Shown: positions 35,402 through 43,919 of the stretch, piece after piece
Layout: each line of letters opens with the position of its first letter
Numbering within the stretch: position 1 is the stretch's first letter
Source: Alphaproteobacteria bacterium
GTDB taxonomy: Bacteria > Pseudomonadota > Alphaproteobacteria > Rhizobiales > Rhizobiaceae
Assembly: GCA_018823835.1 (NCBI GenBank)
Contig: JAHJHT010000002.1
Span: 372,001-436,000, forward strand
DNA length: 64,000 nucleotides
Reading direction: 5' to 3'
Made by a program: the position numbers and the translations under genes
The notes under the pieces: model-generated
Seen by the model: only the letters and a program-made list of their open reading frames with translations
What the model was told of the DNA's origin: nothing
Databases searched by the model: none

Positions 35402-35824
35402 TTATCCGTGACTTCGGATGGTGAGTTCCTCGTATCCGGACTGAGCGCACGGCACCCGCGTGAACTCGAAATCCTTTAGATGAGCGAGAACGATTTCAGC
35501 TGTGGTGTAGACGAGGCAGCCGGACAGCATGTGGCCGCCGAACATCCGGCCCGACCCGTCGGAAAGCGACAGGTGAACATGTGCGCCGGTGGGTTCGATG
35601 GTGCCGACCATCGAGACGATCTCGAAATGACCGCTCGATCTGGTACCGTCCGGCTGGTTGGCATAGCGGATCACCGCATCGGTCAGACTGCCGACCACCG
35701 TCACCAGGGCAACGGCCTGCAGGCCGTTCACGCGCACGAAATCCTGGACGGCGTCGAGCACGTCGGTTCCTGGAACCAGGCGCAGCGCGTAGAAGCGGGC
35801 GCCACTGGAGATGGTCTGGGTCAC
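35402..35824 (-). CDS. PPC/DUF296 domain protein
   Basis: A 140-residue single-domain protein of the PPC (DUF296) family: ALRLVPGTDVLDAVQDFVRV at the start, VVGSLTDAVIRYA, EIVSMVGTIEPTGAHVHLSLS with the conserved His residues, and GGHMLSGCLVYTTAEIVL. Prokaryotic members are trimers of unknown function, some thought to bind metal or ligand at these His residues. I start it at GTG 35824, nine bases after GGAGG and overlapping the upstream stop by four bases. Being inside the operon, it may handle a pathway metabolite or sense it. Confidence 0.82.
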   Translation of the reverse strand: MTQTISSGARFYALRLVPGTDVLDAVQDFVRVNGLQAVALVTVVGSLTDAVIRYANQPDGTRSSGHFEIVSMVGTIEPTGAHVHLSLSDGSGRMFGGHMLSGCLVYTTAEIVLAHLKDFEFTRVPCAQSGYEELTIRSHG

Positions 35825-37236
35825 CGGATGCATCCTCCGTCTGCTTGCGCCAGTGCAGCGCCGGCAATGCTGAGCGGCACCGGCCGGAGCGGCATGTGCG
35901 GTCGGTTGCAGCCGGCCTCGGCCACACTCACGCCGATCCGCCTGGCGACAAGTTCGGCCAGCGACGAGCCGCAGATGCGCCCCTGGCATGGACCCATGCC
36001 GGCCCGTGTCCACATCTTGACGGCAAGCGCATCGCCGGCACCATCGTCGATGGCGGCCTCGACGTCGGCGCGCGAGACATCCTCGCAGCGACAGAGCGTG
36101 CCCGACGGCGACAGTTCGTCGACCAGATGCCCGGGAAAGGGAAACAGCCGCGCGAGCCCCTGGGCGAAGTCCCGGGCGTCCGCGAGCTGCCGGGCGAGGC
36201 GCGCAATCTCATCTGCCCTCGCCGTCTTGCCGGCCCCTGCCGCTGCCCCCAGCCCGGCAATGCGACCGCTCAGCCGTGCCGGACCGGCGCCGCCGATTCC
36301 CGTGGTCTCGCCCGCCGCGTAGAGGCCGGCCACGCTCGTAGCGCCTGTCAGCGGATCGGCGACGCAGCGCCAGCCACCAAGCAGCGTGTCGTGTCGGTGC
36401 TCGGCGCCAAGCGCCGAAGTGACGTCGATGACCGGCTGAAAGCCGTAGCCGATGCAGAGGCTGTCGACGCCGTCGATGGTGAAGGACCTGGAACGCTGCG
36501 GCTTGCCATCGCCGCCGATGGGCGCCAGCCGTACCGCCTCCAGCCTTTGCCCGCCGAGCGCCTCGACCACGACGTGGCGCCGGTGCAGCGATGCACCGGT
36601 GGCTCGCAGTCCGCGCAACAGTCCCGCGGCTTCCTTTAGCCGCGACGGATGCCTGACAAACAGAGGCAGCAGCCTTGAGCCGAGGCCCTGCAGTTCGACA
36701 TAGGCGCGAAGCCTGAGGCCGGCCTTGGCGAATGTGTCGGCTACGGCGAAGAGGAACGGGCCGCTGCCGGCCAGCACTGTGCTGTTGCCGGGCAGCGTGC
36801 CATTGGCCTTGATGAGACGCTGGGCGGCGCCTGCCGTCATGACGCCCGGCAGCGTCCATCCGTCAAAAGGAATCGGGCGTTCCATGGCGCCGCTGGCAAC
36901 GATCATCTGGTTCGCCTCTATGACCAGGGCCTCCTGCCCCTGCCGGGCGAAGACCCGGAAGCCCGGCTCGGCCCAGAATACTTCTGTCTCGGTCAACAGC
37001 TTCACGCCGAGTTCCAGGCATCGCGCCGCCGCCGCGCGCCCTTCTGCCACTTGGGAGACCGCCTCGAAGCGGCTGGCGGGCGAGGCCGGCTGCATGCCGT
37101 ACTGGCCGCCGGGTCGGGCGAACAGGTCGAGACAGATCACATCGGCGCCTGCTTCGCGGGCTGCGGCCGCCGCGGCAAGTCCGGCCGGCCCGGCGCCGAT
37201 GACTAGGACCTCGCACTTCTGCGACGAACCCGTCAT
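35821..37236 (-). CDS. FAD-dependent amine dehydrogenase subunit with a C-terminal BFD-type iron-sulfur domain (HcnB/OoxA-like)
   Basis: A 471-residue flavoprotein. The FAD-binding VIGAGPAGLAAAAAAREAGA is at the N-terminus, GGQYG lies near 41, and a second dinucleotide-binding part is in the middle (STVLAGSGPFLFAVAD). The C-terminal CRCEDVSRADVEAAIDDGAG with later GPCQGRICGSS has the four cysteines of a BFD-type 2Fe-2S site. This is the larger flavin subunit of the HcnABC/octopine oxidase/D-hydroxyproline dehydrogenase group. It overlaps the small 2Fe-2S gene by four bases (ATGA). Confidence 0.87.
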   Translation of the reverse strand: MTGSSQKCEVLVIGAGPAGLAAAAAAREAGADVICLDLFARPGGQYGMQPASPASRFEAVSQVAEGRAAAARCLELGVKLLTETEVFWAEPGFRVFARQGQEALVIEANQMIVASGAMERPIPFDGWTLPGVMTAGAAQRLIKANGTLPGNSTVLAGSGPFLFAVADTFAKAGLRLRAYVELQGLGSRLLPLFVRHPSRLKEAAGLLRGLRATGASLHRRHVVVEALGGQRLEAVRLAPIGGDGKPQRSRSFTIDGVDSLCIGYGFQPVIDVTSALGAEHRHDTLLGGWRCVADPLTGATSVAGLYAAGETTGIGGAGPARLSGRIAGLGAAAGAGKTARADEIARLARQLADARDFAQGLARLFPFPGHLVDELSPSGTLCRCEDVSRADVEAAIDDGAGDALAVKMWTRAGMGPCQGRICGSSLAELVARRIGVSVAEAGCNRPHMPLRPVPLSIAGAALAQADGGCIR

Positions 37237-37475
37237 TGCCCGACCTCGACGCGCATGTCGTCGCGCACCTGGGTCACGCAGGAACGGACAGTCTCGCCGT
37301 CCACCCGGACCATGCACTCGAAACACACGCCCATGCCGCAATAGAGCCCGCGCGGCCGGCCGGCGGGACTGGTGCGCAGCGCTGCGTTGCGCGCGTGCAG
37401 CAGACTGGCGAGCGTGGTCCCCCTTGCGGTGCGCACCTGCTCGCCGTCGACGAAGAGGATCACGGACTCCGTCAT
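37233..37475 (-). CDS. Small 2Fe-2S ferredoxin-like subunit (HcnA-like)
   Basis: An 80-residue electron-transfer subunit with the 2Fe-2S ligands Cys46-X4-Cys51-X2-Cys54 (GLYCGMGVCFECMV) and Cys66 (VRSCVTQV), as in HcnA and the gamma subunit of D-hydroxyproline dehydrogenase. It lies between the two flavoprotein genes and overlaps both by four bases, so the three products almost certainly form one complex passing electrons from substrate oxidation to the respiratory chain. Confidence 0.88.
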   Translation of the reverse strand: MTESVILFVDGEQVRTARGTTLASLLHARNAALRTSPAGRPRGLYCGMGVCFECMVRVDGETVRSCVTQVRDDMRVEVGQ

Positions 37476-38632
37476 GCGCGCAGCTCCGCGAAGCGCGACG
37501 GTGCATAGAGTGTGTCGGCCGGCATTGCCGCCTCGCCGCGCACGATGCGGCTGATCAGGCGGCCGAGCACCGGCGCCCGGCAGAAGCCGGTTCCGTTGTC
37601 GCCGGCCGCTGCAATCAACCCCCTTCTCGGCAGCCGCCCTGCGAGGAAGCGATCATCGGGTGTTACCGCCTCGAAGCGCACCCATGAACGCAGCATCAGA
37701 ATCTCCGAGAGACTCGGAAACAGCATCGTCAGCGTTCGGATCGAGTCACGCACGAAGCCGATCGGCGCCTCGTTGATGCGGTCTTCGGCGCCGGGCCTGG
37801 TGGCGGCGGGCGCGGTCACCGTGTTGAACAGTATCTGGCCGCTGGCCGCTTGCTGGATCTGCGTGTAGCCGCTTTCGACGCCACCGGCCGACTCGCAGGC
37901 TCCCACCACGGTCCGGATGCTCGGCGGTTGCCGCACCGAAGCCACGCATTGCGCCTGGCGTGGCACGAGCGGCAGGTCGAGGTCGGCATGTCTGGCGAGC
38001 TGTCCGCTCCATGGTCCGGCAGCCAGAATGACGTTGCCGGTGGCAATGCTGCCGCGCTCCGTCTGCACGCCGGCGACCCTGTCGCCATCCATCTGCAGTC
38101 CGGTCACCGCCGTATTGGCAAAGGCCTTCAGGCCGGCGTTGCCGCCGTCGCGCAGCAACGCGCGAACCGCCAGGAACGGGTTGACCGTCGCGTCGCCGGG
38201 GGAATGGCTTGCCGCGACGATCGGGCCGGTCAGCAAGGGTTCCTTGTCGCGCACCGCTTCAGGCGACAGGAGTTCGGGATCGAGGCCGAAGGCGCGCTCG
38301 CCATCTATCCACCGCTGCGCAACGGGAAGATCCTCTTCGCGCAGGATGAAGCGCAGCTGACCACACCGGTTGTATTCGAATGGATCGCCGAGTTCGTCCG
38401 AGATCGAGCGCCAGAGCGCGCAGCTCTCGACCAGCACCTCGAGCTCGTCGAGGCTGTGCATGTGCGTTCCGAGGCAGGCAAGACTCGCGCCGCTGACGGC
38501 GCCGCCGAACGCCTTGCGCTCGACGAGAACCGCGTCCACTCCGTCACGCGCCAGCTGCCGGGCAATCGCCGTGCCGACGATGCCGCCTCCGACCACGACC
38601 GCATCGGCGGTTCTGGGCATTTCGCCGCTCAT
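37472..38632 (-). CDS. FAD-dependent amine/amino-acid oxidoreductase (DadA/HcnC-like)
   Basis: A 386-residue DAO-fold flavoprotein, the catalytic subunit of the three-part dehydrogenase. The N-terminal VVVGGGIVGTAIARQLARDG binds FAD, followed by GGAVSGASLACLGTHMHS near 43. The substrate domain includes SHSPGDATVNPFLAVRAL near 165, and the C-terminal RSWVRFEAVTPDDRFLAGRL and GDNGTGFCRAPVLG are typical of DadA-like enzymes. It probably oxidises a C-N bond in a cyclic or secondary amine. Genes on either side overlap by four bases. Confidence 0.87.
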   Translation of the reverse strand: MSGEMPRTADAVVVGGGIVGTAIARQLARDGVDAVLVERKAFGGAVSGASLACLGTHMHSLDELEVLVESCALWRSISDELGDPFEYNRCGQLRFILREEDLPVAQRWIDGERAFGLDPELLSPEAVRDKEPLLTGPIVAASHSPGDATVNPFLAVRALLRDGGNAGLKAFANTAVTGLQMDGDRVAGVQTERGSIATGNVILAAGPWSGQLARHADLDLPLVPRQAQCVASVRQPPSIRTVVGACESAGGVESGYTQIQQAASGQILFNTVTAPAATRPGAEDRINEAPIGFVRDSIRTLTMLFPSLSEILMLRSWVRFEAVTPDDRFLAGRLPRRGLIAAAGDNGTGFCRAPVLGRLISRIVRGEAAMPADTLYAPSRFAELRA

Positions 38633-39558
38633 GCGGAGAGCTTTTCGCGAAACCGGGCGGGAGCGGACTGCCAGAAGCCGGGGTCCAGGATGCCCTCAAG
38701 GTCGATGGTCCGCTTCTCGACGGCCAGCAGCGCCTCCGCCGCGCGCGCCATGTGTTGCGGGTCCGGATAGCCGAGACCATGCGTTAAGGTGGCGCCCTGC
38801 AGCGACAGCGCCTTTATGTCCGCCAGTTGCCGGCGATGCTCGTCGGCCGTGACATCCGGCCGCGCCGCGACGCAGGCGGCCACCGCCCGCTCGGGCTCGG
38901 AGAAAGCAATCGTCCATCCTTCCAGCACGGCGTCGACCACCGCCTGGACGGTCTGCGGATTGTCACGCGCGAAGTCGGCCGCCACGACAAGTCCGTCCTT
39001 CAGCAGCGAGGCGTCGAAATCGGCCGCCGAGAAAATGCGCAGCGCCCCGCGGCCCAGTTTGTCCTCGACCAGATGCTGCTCGTGATAGCTTGTCATCTGT
39101 CCCGAAGCGAGGTCGCCGGCCAGGAACGGGCCGACCGTATCCGGCAGTTGCACGCGCTCGACACTGTCGTCTGCCACGCCGGCCTTCTGCAGCATCCAGC
39201 GAAGCTCGAGGTCCTCGTGCCCGGGCCACACGCCGACCTTGCGCCCGGCAAGGTCGGCGAGACTGTCTATCCCGTCGGACAGTCTCGCCGGATAGACCAG
39301 CGGGCTTTGCTGCTGGATCGCCAGCACGAAGCGCAGGGCGGAAGGATCGGCACTCTCCAGGATATGCGACGGGCTCGCCACCGCCATCTGGTTGGCCCCC
39401 GACAGCACCGCCGCCACGTGCTTCATGCTGAAGTCGAGCCCGTCGCAGGCAATGTCGACTCCCCTGGCGCGCGCCAGGCCCAGCTGTTCGGCAAGCAGAT
39501 AGCCTGCGAACTGCGCCTGCTTGTGCCAGAGAAGCCTGATGCGAACCGTCGTTGTCAT
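38629..39558 (-). CDS. NMT1/THI5-like protein without a signal peptide
   Basis: A 309-residue protein of the NMT1/THI5-like (SsuA-type) binding-protein group, recognised by LLWHKQAQFAGYLLAEQLGLARARGVDIACDGLD and by its similarity in plan to the next gene product. It begins MTTTVRIRLLWHK with no hydrophobic export signal. Only 28 bases separate it from the upstream stop, so a missed signal peptide is not possible. It is therefore probably cytoplasmic. It could be an intracellular binding protein or an enzyme related to the THI5 pyrimidine synthase. It overlaps the flavoprotein gene by four bases. Confidence 0.8.
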   Translation of the reverse strand: MTTTVRIRLLWHKQAQFAGYLLAEQLGLARARGVDIACDGLDFSMKHVAAVLSGANQMAVASPSHILESADPSALRFVLAIQQQSPLVYPARLSDGIDSLADLAGRKVGVWPGHEDLELRWMLQKAGVADDSVERVQLPDTVGPFLAGDLASGQMTSYHEQHLVEDKLGRGALRIFSAADFDASLLKDGLVVAADFARDNPQTVQAVVDAVLEGWTIAFSEPERAVAACVAARPDVTADEHRRQLADIKALSLQGATLTHGLGYPDPQHMARAAEALLAVEKRTIDLEGILDPGFWQSAPARFREKLSA

Positions 39559-39586
39559 TTCATTGCCCGTTTTGCTGGCGGGACTG

Positions 39587-40585
39587 CTATTTCGGGCAGT
39601 CGATGGTCTTGTAGGCGGCCGGCGCCTTTTCCCAGAACGCGTTGGTGAAGGCCTTCTCGAGGTCGACCGGCTTGTCGATCAGCTTGGCGTCGATCAGGAT
39701 CTTCTGCGATACCTCGAAGTTCTTCATCTCGGTCTTGCCGAACTCGCCCGACAGCGTCGGTCCGGCGCAGAACAGCTCGCCCATTGCCTTGATCTGGTCG
39801 ACCTGTTCGGCGAGCACGAGCTCGGAATTGTATTTCATGACGATCGCGGCGGCCGCCTCGGGATCGGCGATCGCCTCCTGCCAGCCGCGCAGCGTGGCGT
39901 CGACGACGGCCTGGACCTTTTCCGGATTTTCCGCGATCTCTTTTTCTGTCGTGAAAAGGCCGCCGCTTACGATGGAGGCATCCTCGGGCGGATCGAGGAA
40001 GACGAGGTCTTCCTTGGCGAAGCCCTCGCGATAGACCTGCTGCAGCTCATTGTAGAGCGTGACCTGCATCAGGTCATAGTCGCCGTTCAGCCATGCAATG
40101 ATGTCGTAACCCTGGCTGACGATGTTTACCGAGGACTGGTCGATGCCTGCCTTCTGCAGCATCGCCAGGAACTCCTGCTCGTCGCCGCCGAACCAAAGGC
40201 CCACGCTGTGTCCCGGCATGTCGGCGATGGCCTTGATGCCGCTCTCCTTTCGCGCGATGTAGGTCGTAGCGCTCTTCTGGCCATGCTGGCTGATCATGAC
40301 CAGCGGAGCGCCGTTGGAGCGCGCCGATATGACCTGGTTGGAGTGGCCGATGCCGAACGTGTCCGCGCCGGTGGCGACCATCACGGATGGCTTGATGTCC
40401 GGGCCGGCCGGCAGCAGTTCGAGATCGACGCCCGCTTCCTTGTAGTAGCCCTTCTCGAGCGCCACGATGGGTCCCGCGAACTGCCCCTGCATGACCCATT
40501 CAAGGCGCAGCGTTTCTGCCATGGCGGTGGATGCGGCCAGGGAAAGGGCGGCCGACACAAGTACTGCTTTCACTGTTGATGTCAT
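39587..40585 (-). CDS. Periplasmic NMT1/THI5-like substrate-binding protein
   Basis: The receptor of the SsuABC-type importer, 332 residues. The signal peptide is MTSTVKAVLVSAALSLAAST with cleavage after AMA near residue 23, and the mature part follows the NMT1 pattern LEWVMQGQFAGPIVALEKGYY and FGIGHSNQVISARSNGAPLV. This family binds pyrimidine precursors, sulfonates, riboflavin-type and other aromatic compounds. It is 28 bases downstream of the permease stop and precedes the cytoplasmic paralogue in transcription. Confidence 0.87.
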   Translation of the reverse strand: MTSTVKAVLVSAALSLAASTAMAETLRLEWVMQGQFAGPIVALEKGYYKEAGVDLELLPAGPDIKPSVMVATGADTFGIGHSNQVISARSNGAPLVMISQHGQKSATTYIARKESGIKAIADMPGHSVGLWFGGDEQEFLAMLQKAGIDQSSVNIVSQGYDIIAWLNGDYDLMQVTLYNELQQVYREGFAKEDLVFLDPPEDASIVSGGLFTTEKEIAENPEKVQAVVDATLRGWQEAIADPEAAAAIVMKYNSELVLAEQVDQIKAMGELFCAGPTLSGEFGKTEMKNFEVSQKILIDAKLIDKPVDLEKAFTNAFWEKAPAAYKTIDCPK

Positions 40586-40613
40586 TTCAGTAGCTCCTTT
40601 TTGGGGTACGAAT

Positions 40614-41414
40614 TCATCGGTTGTCGTGCAGGGAGGAGTGCCAGGGGACGATCAGTCGCTCGAGCATGGAGATGATGGCGAAGAAGGCCATGCCGATCAG
40701 CGCCGACATCAGCATCGCCGCCCATAGACGCGGCATGTTGAGCGTCCGGTAGGATGTCATGATCACGAAGCCGAGCCCCTTGTCGGCCTGCACGAACTCC
40801 GCGACGATCGCGCCGATCACCGAGAAGGTCACATTGAGCTTCAGGCCGACGAAAACGTAGGGCAGGGCATTGGGGAGCCGCATCTTGAAGAAGCGCTGCG
40901 GCCCGGTCGCCGCTGCGATGTGGAACACGTCCATGATCGTTCTGTCGTAGGACTGCAGGCCCTTCATCATGTTCAGGGCGAGAGGGAAGAACGACAGGAA
41001 GGCCGTGACCGCGACCTTCGAGGAGAGGCCATGGCCGAACCAGATGATGATGATCGGCGCCACTGCCACGACCGGAATCGTGTTGGCGGCAATGACGTAT
41101 GGCAGCAGCCCGCGGGCGACGAATTTGGAGTAGGCAAACAGCGTGCCGAGCACGGCGCCCATCATCGAGCCTATGACGAAGCCGGCGACAGCCTCGAAAA
41201 GGGTGATCCCCGAATGTCTGAACAGCGGGCCGGGGTTGTTGACGATGGCCAGCCAGATGTCGCCCGGCGACGGCAACACATAGACGGGGATCGCGAAGGC
41301 GGAGATCACGGCCTGCCAGGCCGCGATCATGATGACGAACATGGCGACGGGCGGAAACGCCTGGGCGAGCAGTCCGTCATCGTTGAGGGTGCTGCGGTTT
41401 GCCGTGTCAGGCAT
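40614..41414 (-). CDS. ABC transporter permease, SsuC-like
   Basis: Inner-membrane channel of the NMT1-type importer, 266 residues with about six helices (PPVAMFVIMIAAWQAVISAF first). The family block ANTIPVVAVAPIIIIWFGHG is near 115 and the EAA-type loop IAAATGPQRFFKMRLPNALP near 175. The start is placed at ATG 41414, eight bases after AGAAGG; ATG 41420 is the other option. Either start overlaps the ATPase gene. Confidence 0.87.
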   Translation of the reverse strand: MPDTANRSTLNDDGLLAQAFPPVAMFVIMIAAWQAVISAFAIPVYVLPSPGDIWLAIVNNPGPLFRHSGITLFEAVAGFVIGSMMGAVLGTLFAYSKFVARGLLPYVIAANTIPVVAVAPIIIIWFGHGLSSKVAVTAFLSFFPLALNMMKGLQSYDRTIMDVFHIAAATGPQRFFKMRLPNALPYVFVGLKLNVTFSVIGAIVAEFVQADKGLGFVIMTSYRTLNMPRLWAAMLMSALIGMAFFAIISMLERLIVPWHSSLHDNR

Positions 41415-42228
41415 CCGCATAACCCTTCTCCAGTTCGTCGCTGCCGAGGCGGACATAGGCGTCGAAGCGTTCGTCCGCCCGGCTGCGCAGACTGCGTGGG
41501 CGGTCCAGGTCGACGTCGAATATTTTCGAAATGCGGCCGGGCCGGGGGGTCATCACTACGATGCGGTCGGAGAGCAGAACGGCTTCGCGGATCGAATGGG
41601 TAACGAGGACGACGGTGATCCCGGTGATCTCGTGGATGCGCGCAAGCTCCATGTTGAGCCTGTCGCGCGTGATCTGGTCGAGCGCGCCGAAAGGCTCGTC
41701 GAGAAGCAGGATCCGCGGGTCGGTCGACAGGGCGCGGGCTATCGCGGCGCGCTGGCGCATGCCGCCCGACAATTGACGCGGCCACGCCCGCTCGAACCCT
41801 TCCAGGCCGACGAGACTGATCAGTTCCCTGGCCTTGCTGTCCCGTTCGGCACGTGCGACGCCGCGCAATTCGAGCGGCAGGGCGATGTTGTCAAGAACGC
41901 AGCGCCATTCGAGCAGCGCCGGTTCCTGGAAGACGAAACCGATCTGGCGGTCGAGCCGCGCCTCCACTGGCCGCTTTCCACCGATCGACACGCTGCCGGC
42001 GGTTGGCGCCAGGAGGTCACCCAGAACGCGCAGGAGCGTGCTCTTGCCGCAGCCGGATGGCCCGATCAGCGAGACGAAGCTCCCTTCGCCTATGGCGAGA
42101 TCGATATCGTCGAGGGCCTGGACGGGCGTGCCTACCCTGGCGCCGTATACAAGAGACAGGCCCGAGATGTCGACGAGGCTGCTGGCTGCGGTCGTGACGG
42201 GCCCCTCGCCCGCGGCCCGCTCAGCCAT
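41407..42228 (-). CDS. ABC transporter ATP-binding protein, SsuB-like
   Basis: Energises the NMT1-type importer. The 273-residue product has Walker A GPSGCGKST (near 58), Q-loop GFVFQEPALLEWRCVLDN (the EWR sequence is typical of SsuB/TauB/ThiZ ATPases), signature LSGGMRQRAAIARAL (near 157), Walker B LLLDEPFGALD and switch His in LVTHSIREA. It overlaps the aldehyde dehydrogenase gene by eight bases and the permease gene by eight. Confidence 0.9.
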   Translation of the reverse strand: MAERAAGEGPVTTAASSLVDISGLSLVYGARVGTPVQALDDIDLAIGEGSFVSLIGPSGCGKSTLLRVLGDLLAPTAGSVSIGGKRPVEARLDRQIGFVFQEPALLEWRCVLDNIALPLELRGVARAERDSKARELISLVGLEGFERAWPRQLSGGMRQRAAIARALSTDPRILLLDEPFGALDQITRDRLNMELARIHEITGITVVLVTHSIREAVLLSDRIVVMTPRPGRISKIFDVDLDRPRSLRSRADERFDAYVRLGSDELEKGYADA

Positions 42229-43732
42229 AACGATCGCCCCCGGCGAACCAGTCGGCGAAACCTTCCTGGGTGCGGACGATGACGCTGCCCTTGATCAGGT
42301 AGCTCTTCAGGGCGTCCCAGCCGTTTTCCTTGCCGTAGCCGCTGGCACCGTAGCCGCCCCAGATCGAGCGTGGATCGTTCTTGTGGTGGTCGTTGATCCA
42401 GGTGACGCCGGCCCTCGCCTGCCTGGCGACCCGGTGGGCGCGCAGGATGTCCCGGCACCACACGGATGCGCCGAGCGCAAACTCCGAATCATTCGCCAGT
42501 GAAAGCGCTTCCGCCTCGTCGGCGAAGGGCGTGATGCTGACGACCGGCCCGAATACCTCTTCGCGAAACAGCCGCATCTGCGGGTGCACGTCGGCGAACA
42601 CGGTTGGAGGAACAAAGAACCCCCGCTCCATGTCCGTGGACAGGTCTGGGAGAGACCCGCCGGCGGCCAGCCTGGCACCGGAAGCCTCGGCGTCCCGGAT
42701 GAAATCAAAACAGCGGTCGCGTGACCGCGCCGAGATGACGGGACCGACATCCGTGCCCATCGCCGAAGGATCGCCGACGCGAAGGCTCTTCACCCGCCCG
42801 GCGAACCGCTCGACAAAACGGTCGTAGATGCTCTGCTGCACCAGGAAACGCGAACCCGACACGCATGTCTGTCCGGCCGCCACGAAGGCCGCGAACAGCG
42901 AGCCGGGAACCGCCTCATTGAGATCGGCATCCTCGAACACGATGACCGGCGTCTTTCCACCGAGTTCCAGCGTGCAGGGCACGAGCCTTTCGGCTGCGGC
43001 CGCGGCGACCTGCTTGCCGGTTGCCGTGCCTCCTGTCAGGTCGATGCGGGCGACAAGCGGGTTGCCGACCAGCGCGGCCCCGGTCTCGGCGCCGCCGGTG
43101 ACCACATTGACGACGCCATCGGGAAATCCCGCTTCATGCGCCCATTGCGCCAGGATCAGCGGCGATACGGGCGCCAGTTCGGAAGGCTTGGTAACCAGGA
43201 CGTTGCCGGCAGCCAGGGCCGCGGCCATCTTCTTGACCAGAATGAGGACCGGGTGGTTCCACGGCGTCAGCAGGGCACAGACGCCGTAAGGCCGGTAATG
43301 CGTGTAGGTGAGAAAGCCGCCCTTGACGCCGTTGGCCTCGCCCTCCAGCCCGAGAATGATGCCGGCGAAATAGTCGAGCCATTCCGGGATCCGGCTCATC
43401 TGGGCGCGCATCTCGCGGATCGGTCGTCCGGTGACGGCCGATTCGAGGGCGGCCAGTTCATCCATCCGCTCGCCGATGATCTCGCCGAGACGCCGCAGCA
43501 GCCTGGCGCGTTCGGCGCTGTCGGTCGCTGCCCATGCGGGGAAGGCGTCTCCGGCAACGCTGCAGGCCATGTCGACATCGGCAGGGGATGCATCGGTGAC
43601 GGTGCAAAGAACCTCGGCCGTCGCCGGGCTGAGAACGTCGCGCGCCTCACCGCTTCCATCGCGCCAGCCGCCGCCGACATGCAGCTGGAACTGCTGCGCG
43701 CGGGTCATGAGCGGTGGTCTTTCTGGCGACAT
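42221..43732 (-). CDS. NAD(P)-dependent aldehyde dehydrogenase
   Basis: Oxidises an aldehyde intermediate to the acid. The 503-residue product has LTPWNHPVLILVKKMAAAL (near 159), cofactor block VTKPSELAPVSPL, TGGTATGKQ, catalytic Glu in LELGGKTPVIVFEDADL (near 266) and catalytic Cys in GQTCVSGSRFLVQ (near 300), plus EEVFGPVVSITPF. The start is placed at ATG 43732, eight bases after GGAGG; an upstream TTG and a downstream ATG (43708) are weaker. It is the first gene of the 18-gene block and faces the GntR regulator. Confidence 0.9.
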   Translation of the reverse strand: MSPERPPLMTRAQQFQLHVGGGWRDGSGEARDVLSPATAEVLCTVTDASPADVDMACSVAGDAFPAWAATDSAERARLLRRLGEIIGERMDELAALESAVTGRPIREMRAQMSRIPEWLDYFAGIILGLEGEANGVKGGFLTYTHYRPYGVCALLTPWNHPVLILVKKMAAALAAGNVLVTKPSELAPVSPLILAQWAHEAGFPDGVVNVVTGGAETGAALVGNPLVARIDLTGGTATGKQVAAAAAERLVPCTLELGGKTPVIVFEDADLNEAVPGSLFAAFVAAGQTCVSGSRFLVQQSIYDRFVERFAGRVKSLRVGDPSAMGTDVGPVISARSRDRCFDFIRDAEASGARLAAGGSLPDLSTDMERGFFVPPTVFADVHPQMRLFREEVFGPVVSITPFADEAEALSLANDSEFALGASVWCRDILRAHRVARQARAGVTWINDHHKNDPRSIWGGYGASGYGKENGWDALKSYLIKGSVIVRTQEGFADWFAGGDRYG

Positions 43733-43803
43733 CTTCAAGACCTCCAACTCACTCCAGACGCGCAATTCCGTCGGACGGGAGGTCCTTCGGGATTGCCTGT
43801 TAC

Positions 43804-43857
43804 ACGCCTATCGGATAGGCGTCATACCTAGTGCATGCACCATGTATACATGGTAGG
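43804..43857. promoter_or_regulatory. Palindrome cluster: candidate GntR/FCD operators between the long operon and its regulator
   Basis: Three perfect palindromic elements lie side by side in the 187-base region between divergent starts: ACGCCTATC-G-GATAGGCGT (43804-43822), GTGCATGCAC (43831-43840) and ACCATGTATACATGGT (43839-43854). An outer CCTA/TAGG pair (43827-43830, 43854-43857) encloses the last two. The GTATAC core is typical of GntR/FCD operators, so these are likely sites for the regulator at 43920. Confidence 0.65.
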
Positions 43858-43919
43858 CTAACTTTCTTGCATCGGCGACACAAGCCCATATTTTAGGCAA
43901 GCGGAGGGAAGTTTAAGCG

